Source of the DNA: Phycisphaerales bacterium
Lineage (GTDB): Bacteria; Planctomycetota; Phycisphaerae; Tepidisphaerales; Tepidisphaeraceae
Assembly (NCBI GenBank): GCA_028288875.1
Contig: JAQGHK010000413.1
Span: 1 to 5,542 of the forward strand
Reading direction: 5' to 3'
Length of the DNA stretch: 5,542 nucleotides
Part shown: piece by piece, positions 1-5,274 of the stretch
How positions within the stretch are numbered: the stretch's first letter is position 1
How the letters are laid out: every line of letters begins with the position of its first letter
The notes under the pieces: generated by a model
The model's database searches: none
The model's input: only the letters and a program-made list of their open reading frames with translations
What the model was told of the DNA's origin: nothing
Position numbers and translations under genes: made by a program

Positions 1-1521
1 GCTCTTGAATCCCTCAGCATCGCCAGGACGGCGGACGCCTTCGATGACGCTGTCAACGAAGGATTAGTCCGAATTGAGGCCTTGCCCGACGAAGACTATC
101 GGCCTGAAGACTGGAGCGACGACAAGAGAGACCGCGAGGCCTACGAACGCGATGGGGCGTGGGGCGTTGTCACTCGCTATCTGGATGCCGATGGTGAATG
201 GCGTGTGGCCGACAGTGTTTGGGGATTCGTGGGCTACAGCAGCCTTTGGGATCAAGCCAAGGCCGGCACGCTCAGAGCCGCCGACCTCATCCCCCAGGCA
301 CAGAAGCTCAGCCACGAAGACTGGACCCGACTCTTCCACGAGACGATCAAAACGGACACGAGCACAAAGGTCAGCGACTTCCCCATGGGCAAGTACGACG
401 ACCTCATGAAGGACATGATCGTCTTTCCGAAGGCCCAGTCAGACTTCGGAGGCAACTTCGAGCTGGCCGGCAAGGATGCCGAGACCTCCGGCCGGATCAC
501 TCAGGCCCAGGCCAAGTTCGCCGAAACGGTGCAGACCTATCTCAACGATCCGGCGTTTGCCCGACTCTCGCGACCCGAGCAGACGACCAAGATTCGCCAG
601 GCCCTCGACGCGACGGCTCAGGAGTTCGGTGGCGTGACCTACGACAAGCGCCAGGCATTTGTCGAACAGCAGGAAAAGAAGGCAGAGGCCGCTTCAGCCG
701 AAGCCGCTGCGAAGATGAACGGCGGTATTGAGTTCAAAGACGGGCAGGGCACCACCGGGGACGGCAAGACCTTCGGCACGCCGACCACCCTGACAGACGA
801 CATGCGGGCTCAGGTGCGGACTGTCGCAACCGGCCTCGCTGCTTCGAGCGGCAATGGTCCTCGCTCACTGGAGCAAATCTACGGCGGCAAGACCAATCGA
901 ACCCTCTGGCAGGTGCTGACGTTTCAAGAAGCGAAGGATATTCGCAATCGCGACGAACTCGTTCTGACCGCTTTCGTTCACAACGCTTCGTTGTTGCACG
1001 CCGGCAGTTGGAGTGCAGCGACCCCGTGGCGGGTCGTTGAAGATGCCAATTCCGCTCGCACCGTGTCGGAGCCACACTCGGATGTCGAGACGTCGGCTAA
1101 GGTCAACTTCCAGCGACAACGGGAAGAACTGGCCGGCGTCCGACGCCGCCTGGGCGAGACCTGGATTACCGATGCTCGCCGAGAGGAACTCAAGAACCTC
1201 ACCGCCGACATCGCCGGCATCCAAACTCGGGGCGATCCCGTGCCCGCCACCAAGGCCGATCGGTTCAAAGACCTGTCCGAGAACTTCCGCCTTTACGACT
1301 TCCTCGGTGTCACCGCAGGCGTCGATCGGCAGGACGTCGAGCAGGACTACCACACTCTCTACAAGTACCCAGCCGCGTCGAGTGTAGATGAACTCATCCG
1401 CATGGGACCTTTCTTCGCCCGCTTCGTTCCCCGAGAGGAAATGAGAGCGGTCCAGGAGGCCCAGCGGTCCCTGATCGACAACGCCCACGATCTGCTCGTT
1501 AACCGCCGCTACGTTCCGTAA
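1..1521 (+). CDS. Hypothetical protein, possibly phage structural (5' end missing)
   Basis: The reading frame is open from the first base, so the protein starts outside the window; 506 residues are visible, ending in TAA. The TTG at base 82 is not a credible start because the frame continues upstream without a stop. I do not recognise the family. The visible part is soluble, with no membrane segment. It begins with an acidic stretch (residues 29-52), then a W-rich segment with ADSVWGFVGY at 70-79, and an Ala/Glu/Lys-rich, probably helical or coiled stretch at about 222-239. The C-terminus (431-506) has a pattern recalling a J-domain without HPD. The W-G-F-V-G motif, long helical segments and position upstream of an integration module loosely suggest a phage virion or tail protein, but this is inference. 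It may be the last gene of a late operon. Sure that it is coding; unsure of function. Confidence 0.8.
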   Translation, partial: ALESLSIARTADAFDDAVNEGLVRIEALPDEDYRPEDWSDDKRDREAYERDGAWGVVTRYLDADGEWRVADSVWGFVGYSSLWDQAKAGTLRAADLIPQAQKLSHEDWTRLFHETIKTDTSTKVSDFPMGKYDDLMKDMIVFPKAQSDFGGNFELAGKDAETSGRITQAQAKFAETVQTYLNDPAFARLSRPEQTTKIRQALDATAQEFGGVTYDKRQAFVEQQEKKAEAASAEAAAKMNGGIEFKDGQGTTGDGKTFGTPTTLTDDMRAQVRTVATGLAASSGNGPRSLEQIYGGKTNRTLWQVLTFQEAKDIRNRDELVLTAFVHNASLLHAGSWSAATPWRVVEDANSARTVSEPHSDVETSAKVNFQRQREELAGVRRRLGETWITDARREELKNLTADIAGIQTRGDPVPATKADRFKDLSENFRLYDFLGVTAGVDRQDVEQDYHTLYKYPAASSVDELIRMGPFFARFVPREEMRAVQEAQRSLIDNAHDLLVNRRYVP

Positions 1522-1553
1522 CGCACCGGCTTCATCAATCTATTTAGCCCGCC

Positions 1554-1587
1554 CGGCCCCGCCTGTGTTCATTCGCAAGCGGGGCCG
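1554..1587 (+). terminator. GC-rich hairpin, possible terminator
   Basis: A perfect 9-bp inverted repeat, CGGCCCCGC (1554-1562) and GCGGGGCCG (1579-1587), encloses a 16-base loop. It lies 32 bases after the stop of the upstream large gene and 62 bases before the next likely ATG. No T-run follows on either strand, so it is not a classical intrinsic terminator. It could be a Rho-assisted or weak terminator, an mRNA-stabilising 3' hairpin, or an operator for the integration operon. I see no convincing -35/-10 pair in the rest of the gap (1522-1649). Confidence 0.4.
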
Positions 1588-1649
1588 CGGTGTTGGGCCT
1601 TTCACTCATCCATAACCGTGGCAGTCGCCACACGCAGAAGACCACGACC

Positions 1650-2195
1650 ATGCAAGAATCTTTTCAAATCCGTATCGACGATCGTCATGTCGCTCAGAGC
1701 GTTGACGGCCGCCAGCTCCGCCTTCGCATTCCCGGGACCAGCCGAGAAACCTGGACCAGCACGTTGAGCGACCTGAGTGCCATCCTGGTGGCCAAGGGGC
1801 TCATCAAGCCTTGGGAAATTCAAGGACATGAAGCGACGATCGAACTTATTCGCGACCGACTCGACGCTGCCATGAAGGCTCACGCGGCCAACCCTCGGAC
1901 TCCTATGACCCTCAGGTTCGGCAAGGGCGACTTTAATCTCGTCTGGCATCCCCTCACCAGCAATGGCGGCGGTGGAGACTGGACGCTTACAAATCCGGGC
2001 CGCACGATTGCACGGCTCAACGGCGGTCACGACGAAGTTGGCCACTACGGTAGCCCGGCGAAGGCTATCCTGAAGGTCATTGAACGCTCGCTGTTCGCCC
2101 GCAAAGAAAGTGTTGCTTATAGCGATCTCAGTCGTATCGTGCTCACGATAGCAGACGAGCTCACGGCGGACGTGAAGATCGGTGGGGCACGATGA
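1650..2195 (+). CDS. Hypothetical protein, first gene of integration operon
   Basis: A 182-residue protein of unrecognised family. I chose ATG 1650 over the upstream in-frame GTG at 1590. The 20 extra residues would be encoded by sequence next to the hairpin and look like untranslated leader, while MQESFQIRIDD makes a natural N-terminus. No strong Shine-Dalgarno is present (only GAAG about 9 bases upstream), so the start is moderately secure. The protein looks soluble, starting with probable beta strands (SFQIRI, RQLRLRIPG). A helical part follows, then a Gly-rich segment with WHPLTSNGGGGDWTLTNPGRTIARL (in two parts around the GGGG), and a helical C-terminus rich in I/L/V. No catalytic motif is evident. 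Its TGA overlaps the next gene's ATG (ATGA), implying coupled translation with the excisionase-like gene, so a role in regulating integration or replication is possible but unproven. Confidence 0.8.
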   Translation: MQESFQIRIDDRHVAQSVDGRQLRLRIPGTSRETWTSTLSDLSAILVAKGLIKPWEIQGHEATIELIRDRLDAAMKAHAANPRTPMTLRFGKGDFNLVWHPLTSNGGGGDWTLTNPGRTIARLNGGHDEVGHYGSPAKAILKVIERSLFARKESVAYSDLSRIVLTIADELTADVKIGGAR

Positions 2196-2416
2196 ACGCC
2201 GTGACGCTGCCTCGGCTCCTCACTCTCAATATGATCCTTCAGCATTACATACCCGTTCATCGAAGCACGCTCTACGAGATGATCTCGAAAGGCACTTTTC
2301 CTCCTGCGTCGAAGCTGATTGGTGCAAAGCAGCGCTTCTGGCGACGTGACGATGTTGAGGCTTGGGTCGGCGGGAATGTGCCCGCCGGCTCAGAGGAGGT
2401 TCTGAATGTGGATTGA
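2192..2416 (+). CDS. AlpA/excisionase-type helix-turn-helix DNA-binding protein
   Basis: A 74-residue protein with the layout of the AlpA / MerR-like winged-helix excisionase group. A first helix (LLTLNMILQHY, 9-19) is followed by a recognition-type helix VHRSTLYEMISKGTFP (22-37). The wing and final helix are GAKQRFWRRDDVEAWV (44-59), where the R-x-W-x-R-x-D-[DV]-x-x-W pattern is typical of the family. Such proteins bend DNA at attachment sites to direct excision, or act as transcription regulators. The location directly before the integrase favours the excisionase (recombination directionality) role. The start overlaps the previous stop (ATGA), with GGTGGGG four bases upstream as a possible ribosome site. 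The 3' end overlaps the integrase start by 11 bases. The family is quite sure; excisionase versus repressor/activator is inference. Confidence 0.85.
   Translation: MNAVTLPRLLTLNMILQHYIPVHRSTLYEMISKGTFPPASKLIGAKQRFWRRDDVEAWVGGNVPAGSEEVLNVD
2394..2400 (+). promoter_or_regulatory. Strong ribosome binding site of the integrase
   Basis: AGGAGGT lies five bases before ATG 2406, inside the 3' end of the excisionase-like gene. It fixes the integrase start and is the strongest Shine-Dalgarno in the window. The integrase may therefore be translated well on its own, not only by coupling to the small upstream gene. Confidence 0.85.
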
Positions 2417-3713
2417 GACGACCTATGTGACTAAGGCCGGCAAGAAGGCCAAAGGCAAGTACCGCATCTGCTGGCGGGAAGCCAACGGCCGTCGCCGAAC
2501 CAAGGTCGCCTTCACTGATCTTCGTGCCTCTCGGCAGATGCTGGCGGACATGCAACGCACCGCGGCCCGTAATGAAGTCGGTCTATTTGACCCGCATGAG
2601 TCGTCTCGCCGCCTGCCCGTCATTGAACATTTGGACGCCTGGATCGCCTCCCTGAAAGAGGCAGGCAAGTCGGATGCTTACACGACACCATCACGACGTC
2701 GAATCGAACGACTGACAGAAGCCTGCGGCTGGAAGCGCCTGGATGAAGTGAGCGGCGACTCCTTCGTCAAATGGCGTCGCTCCGCGACCAGCGAGGTCTA
2801 CCACCAACGAACGGATCGCTCGGCCATTCCAGTCAAGCCGATTTCGAATCGTACTAAGAATCACTTCTACGACGCCTTGAAGGCATTCTCGAACTGGTGC
2901 GTCCGGAATGGGCGAATGCCGGCATCCTGGTCGCCTCTAGTGGCAGTCCAAAAGCTTCCACAGGTCGGCCATGAGAAGCGAAAGCGCCGTGCCTTCACCG
3001 AGGCAGAGCAACAGCGGTTCCTAGCGGCGGTGCCGTCACGGCATCGTCAGGTGATCCTGCTTGCGTTTGGGACAGGATTGAGGCGTCGGGAACTTCGCCT
3101 TCTCCGATGGTCCAATGTCTCCCTCCAGGACACTGCTCCCTACGTGCAGCCCCCGGCAACCATTCAGAAGGGGCGTCGGGATGACATCGTTCCGCTCAGG
3201 AGCGACTTGGCAGACATGCTCCGGCAGCGGTTTGCGGAATCAGATGATGAGCAGGGGGATCGCGTGTTCCGCACCATGCCTTCTAATGATCGCTTCAACA
3301 GCTGGCTCGGAAATGCGGGGATCGAGAAGGCGGATGCCAACGGACGCCGTCTGGACTTCCACGCCATGCGTCACACGTTCAATACGGAAATGCTGAAAGC
3401 CGGCATTCCGCTAGCCCACGCCCAAAAGCTGATGCGGCATACCGATCCCAAGCTGACAGCGAACGCCTACGCCGATGCCGGTCAGTTCCCCCTGGCTGAG
3501 GGTCTGGAAAAGCTCCCGCTGCTGGCCGTTCAATGGGGCAATAAAGGGGCAAACGTGCCCCCTGATACCGATTCAAGCCGACTTATGCCGACTGATCCAG
3601 AATCGGCTGTCGAGACGAAACGGCTGGATTATCAGGCACTTCCGCCGATTTTGGCCGAGTTATTGATGATCCGGGAAAGAGCGGGTGATGGGAGTCGAAC
3701 CCACAACAGCTAG
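2406..3713 (+). CDS. int: Tyrosine recombinase / phage-type integrase
   Basis: A 435-residue site-specific recombinase that would insert and excise the element at the adjacent tRNA-Gly. The basic N-terminus (about 1-50) looks like an arm-binding region. Residues about 65-185 form the helical core-binding (SAM-like) domain, and about 190-365 the catalytic domain. The complete active site is visible: Arg226 (TGLRRRE), Lys255 (TIQKGRR), His319 and Arg322 (HAMRH), His345 (LMRHTD) and the nucleophile Tyr355 (ANAYAD). After the tyrosine comes an unusually long tail of 80 residues. Its DNA carries a phased repeat array (3567-3660), and its last 11 codons, including the TAG stop, lie inside the tRNA gene, giving the ending AGDGSRTHNS. 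The start follows a perfect AGGAGGT. No frameshift or lost residue is seen, so the enzyme is probably functional. Family assignment is firm; the target assignment comes from the overlap. Confidence 0.96.
   Translation: MWIETTYVTKAGKKAKGKYRICWREANGRRRTKVAFTDLRASRQMLADMQRTAARNEVGLFDPHESSRRLPVIEHLDAWIASLKEAGKSDAYTTPSRRRIERLTEACGWKRLDEVSGDSFVKWRRSATSEVYHQRTDRSAIPVKPISNRTKNHFYDALKAFSNWCVRNGRMPASWSPLVAVQKLPQVGHEKRKRRAFTEAEQQRFLAAVPSRHRQVILLAFGTGLRRRELRLLRWSNVSLQDTAPYVQPPATIQKGRRDDIVPLRSDLADMLRQRFAESDDEQGDRVFRTMPSNDRFNSWLGNAGIEKADANGRRLDFHAMRHTFNTEMLKAGIPLAHAQKLMRHTDPKLTANAYADAGQFPLAEGLEKLPLLAVQWGNKGANVPPDTDSSRLMPTDPESAVETKRLDYQALPPILAELLMIRERAGDGSRTHNS
3546..3561. repeat. Short perfect inverted repeat in integrase tail
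   Basis: GGGGCA (3546-3551) and TGCCCC (3556-3561) flank AACG, giving a 6-bp stem with a tetraloop. It lies just before the phased heptamer array within the integrase 3' end. It might be a protein-binding site or RNA hairpin belonging to the attachment region, or chance in GC-rich DNA. Confidence 0.35.
3567..3660. repeat. Phased heptamer array, candidate arm-type att sites
   Basis: Seven-base units close to GCCGAYT recur with exact 10-bp periodicity. The first cluster is ACCGATT (3567), GCCGACT (3577) and GCCGACT (3587). The second is GCCGATT (3644) and GCCGAGT (3654). One inverted copy, AATCGGC, lies between them at 3601-3607. Units within a cluster are separated by three bases. Ten-base spacing is out of step with codons, and the encoded peptide is not repetitive, so the constraint would be on the DNA. 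The position, about 20-115 bp from the attachment site on the integrase side, matches where phage integrases such as lambda's bind tandem arm-type sites, or where excisionases bind. The function is inferred. Confidence 0.55.
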
Positions 3714-3721
3714 CTTGGAAG
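3680..3721. other. Probable attachment site (right junction) in tRNA-Gly 3' half
   Basis: The integrase gene runs into the 3' half of the opposite-strand tRNA gene, the classic arrangement for elements that integrate into tRNA genes and restore the 3' end with their own copy. The core probably lies somewhere between the acceptor 3' end (3680) and the anticodon loop (3715-3721). Its exact limits cannot be set because the second copy, at the other end of the element, is outside the window. No other copy of the tRNA 3' end is present here. Confidence 0.6.
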
Positions 3722-3751
3722 GCTAGCGCTCTGCCATTGAGCTACACCCGC
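3680..3751 (-). tRNA. tRNA-Gly (anticodon TCC)
   Basis: Read on the minus strand, this 72-base sequence folds into a full cloverleaf. The acceptor stem is GCGGGTG / CACCCGC (7 perfect pairs), the D stem GCTC/GAGC and the anticodon stem CTAGC/GCTAG. The loop CTTCCAA contains TCC (forward bases 3717-3719). A five-base variable loop follows, then the T stem GTGGG/CCCAT with loop TTCGACT. The discriminator is T, as usual for bacterial tRNA-Gly. CCA is not encoded (TCTT follows), so it must be added enzymatically. It reads GGA codons (and others by wobble). The gene appears intact although it hosts an integrated element whose integrase overlaps its 3' half convergently. No intrinsic terminator is seen downstream. 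Confidence 0.96.
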
Positions 3752-3762
3752 GTCGGGTGGTC

Positions 3763-3792
3763 ATTCTGCTGGAAGCGGGTTCATCGTGTCAA
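3763..3792 (-). promoter_or_regulatory. Promoter of tRNA-Gly
   Basis: On the minus strand a perfect -35 box TTGACA (forward 3787-3792) is followed after 18 bases by CAGAAT (forward 3763-3768), four of six matches to the -10 consensus. Transcription would begin about five bases before the tRNA 5' end at 3751. It lies on the chromosome side of the junction, so integration leaves the tRNA's own promoter in place. Confidence 0.65.
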
Positions 3793-3861
3793 CTGTTGGG
3801 GCTGACGCTTTCTGCGATTGCGGTTCGTGACGGCCTTGCCTTCGATCCAGGGTGGCGCATT

Positions 3862-3882
3862 GTCGGAGCGTATGGCTCCGGC
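3862..3882 (+). promoter_or_regulatory. Hairpin in acyltransferase leader
   Basis: GTCGGAGC and GCTCCGGC form an 8-bp stem (one G-T pair) around GTATG, ending 15 bases before the acyltransferase ATG. A 10-base palindrome, TGCCGCGGCA (3888-3897), then directly abuts the ATG. No T-run follows, so this is not an obvious terminator. It could shape translation initiation or be a remnant of a 3' hairpin. The rest of 3793-3861 shows nothing I recognise. Confidence 0.35.
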
Positions 3883-3897
3883 TAGAGTGCCGCGGCA

Positions 3898-5103
3898 ATG
3901 GCGGATACCGTTCGTGGTGCAGAGGTTTCGCAGCGGTCGGCCGCCGAACGATTGACCAGCCTCGATGGTTTGCGGGCCGTCGCGGCGATCGTGGTGATGC
4001 TTTATCACTACACGCAACGGTATCGCGAACGGTTCGACGCGGACTGGCATCCTGCGTTTTCCTACGACGGCCAATTCGGCGTACTGCTGTTCTTCATGAT
4101 CAGCGGTTATGTGATCACGCTGACCACCACGCGGCTGCGCCGGCCGCGTGATTTTTTGTTCTTTCGATTCTCTCGGCTCTATCCCACGTTCTGGGCATGC
4201 CTGGCCATCACTGCAATCTTGATGCTCCTGGCGAAGGCGCCACTCACTATCCCGCCGCCCTCCCAGCTCCTGCTGAACGCCACGATGCTGGCGAAGACCA
4301 TTCGGCGGTTCATGCATTGGCCCGATAGCCAGCCATACGTGGACGGGGCGTATTGGTCGCTTGAGATCGAATTGTTCTTTTACGCCGCGATCTTTTTGCT
4401 GCTGATCACGCGGCAGATGAACCGGATCGTCGGCATCGCGATTGCGATGGTGACGATCGGGGCGGTGGATCACTGGCTGCTGATGGCCGGCAGGCCAGCG
4501 GCGCCGTCGCCGGTTCGTTGGGTTCTGTTTTTTGACTACTGGCCATACTTCGGAATCGGGATCGCTCTGTTCGCGATGAAGAATCATCGCCAGTACCGCT
4601 GGCCGTCCGTCCTGATCGGCTTATCGCTCCTCCGCGCGTCAGAGCATGTTGCAGCGAACGTGTTGGGCATCGTGGAGCCCGGGAAAGTGACCCAGGATCC
4701 TACAACGCCGCTGAACGTCTGGGTAGAACTGGTGAAGGTGCTGGGCTGCACGGCGTTATTCTCGGCGGCAGTATTTGATCGCTTGCCGCCGCTACGCTGG
4801 AAAATCATCGTCGCGATCGGCGCGGTGTCTTATCCGCTTTACCTGTTGCATCAGAACCTTGGGTATATCGTGATTGCGAAGTTGCATGGGCCTTTGAGCC
4901 TCCCGACGCATGTAACAATCGGCGCGGCGATTGCCGTTGCGTTCGCGCTCGCAACGGCCGTATCGATCGGCATCGAACGGCCGACCATGCATCTGCTCCG
5001 GCGGCTGTATCTGAGGTGGACGCACCACGTCGCGCCGCCGGCGGTGGTCAGCGGTCTGGCGCCCTCGGTTCCAAGGACTGCAGAGGATCGCCAGCCGTTG
5101 TAG
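3898..5103 (+). CDS. Acyltransferase 3 family membrane protein (OafA/YrhL-like)
   Basis: A 401-residue polytopic inner-membrane protein that would move an acyl group (commonly acetyl or succinyl) onto a cell-surface sugar such as O-antigen, exopolysaccharide or another glycan. Family hallmarks appear in order: SLDGLRAVAAIVVMLYHY (21-38, with the conserved His37), FGVLLFFMISGYVI (60-73), RFSRLYPTFW with Arg90/Arg93, and GAYWSLEIELFFY (150-162, matching the WSLxxExxFY motif). Near the end come GAVSYPLYLLHQ (308-319) and SIGIERP closing the last membrane helix. About ten hydrophobic segments and the length fit the family. ATG 3898 is the first possible start because an in-frame TAG lies at 3883. 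There is no Shine-Dalgarno. It stands alone, outside the element and separated by the tRNA, so it is probably an ordinary host gene. The natural acceptor cannot be told from sequence. Confidence 0.93.
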   Translation: MADTVRGAEVSQRSAAERLTSLDGLRAVAAIVVMLYHYTQRYRERFDADWHPAFSYDGQFGVLLFFMISGYVITLTTTRLRRPRDFLFFRFSRLYPTFWACLAITAILMLLAKAPLTIPPPSQLLLNATMLAKTIRRFMHWPDSQPYVDGAYWSLEIELFFYAAIFLLLITRQMNRIVGIAIAMVTIGAVDHWLLMAGRPAAPSPVRWVLFFDYWPYFGIGIALFAMKNHRQYRWPSVLIGLSLLRASEHVAANVLGIVEPGKVTQDPTTPLNVWVELVKVLGCTALFSAAVFDRLPPLRWKIIVAIGAVSYPLYLLHQNLGYIVIAKLHGPLSLPTHVTIGAAIAVAFALATAVSIGIERPTMHLLRRLYLRWTHHVAPPAVVSGLAPSVPRTAEDRQPL

Positions 5104-5138
5104 CACGCAGATAGGACCTGGCGAATCGTCCGAGAATA

Positions 5139-5158
5139 ATAAAAAACCGCATTTGCGG
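5139..5158 (-). terminator. Weak intrinsic-type terminator on minus strand
   Basis: Read on the minus strand, CCGC-AAAT-GCGG (forward 5147-5158) is followed by TTTTTTATT, the layout of a small intrinsic terminator. The stem is only four pairs. On the plus strand no T-run follows, so it would not end the acyltransferase transcript. No minus-strand gene is seen just to the right, so its use is unclear. A longer inverted repeat, CATTTGCG (5150-5157) with CGCAAATG (5178-5185), overlaps it. Confidence 0.35.
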
Positions 5159-5274
5159 CGGTCTCAGTGGCATCCGACGCAAATGAAGCCTGAAAATATT
5201 TTGACGCGAATTGAGTCGAATCAGACATCCTGAGCGACACGAACATGTTTCGTGATCGAAAGGGATAGAGCATC

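Noticed and set aside
82..84. TTG as start of the first gene
   Set aside because: The frame continues open and protein-like to base 1 and no ribosome site precedes the TTG, so the gene most likely starts outside the window.
865..1488. Open frame of 207 codons on the minus strand
   Set aside because: It lies entirely inside the 1-1521 gene, and its protein shows no recognisable domain; a shadow of the GC-rich coding strand.
1590..1649. Upstream GTG start for the 182-residue protein
   Set aside because: It would begin three bases after the hairpin's right arm and add 20 residues of leader-like sequence; ATG 1650 gives a more natural N-terminus.
3680..3751. tRNA as pseudogene or fragment left by integration
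   Set aside because: All four stems pair fully, and the anticodon, T loop and discriminator are normal, so the restored gene looks functional.
3781..4587. Open frame of 268 codons on the minus strand
   Set aside because: It lies mostly antisense to the acyltransferase, whose family motifs are unmistakable. The antisense product is an Arg/His/Gln/Pro-rich sequence typical of shadow frames.
3898..5103. Acyltransferase as cargo of the integrated element
   Set aside because: It lies beyond the tRNA 5' side and its promoter, opposite to the integrase. The junction geometry puts it on the chromosome side unless a second element lies to the right.
5201..5229. TTGACG as -35 box for the 5275 gene
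   Set aside because: No acceptable -10 hexamer lies 16-18 bases downstream (GACATC and nearby windows match poorly), so I did not call a promoter.
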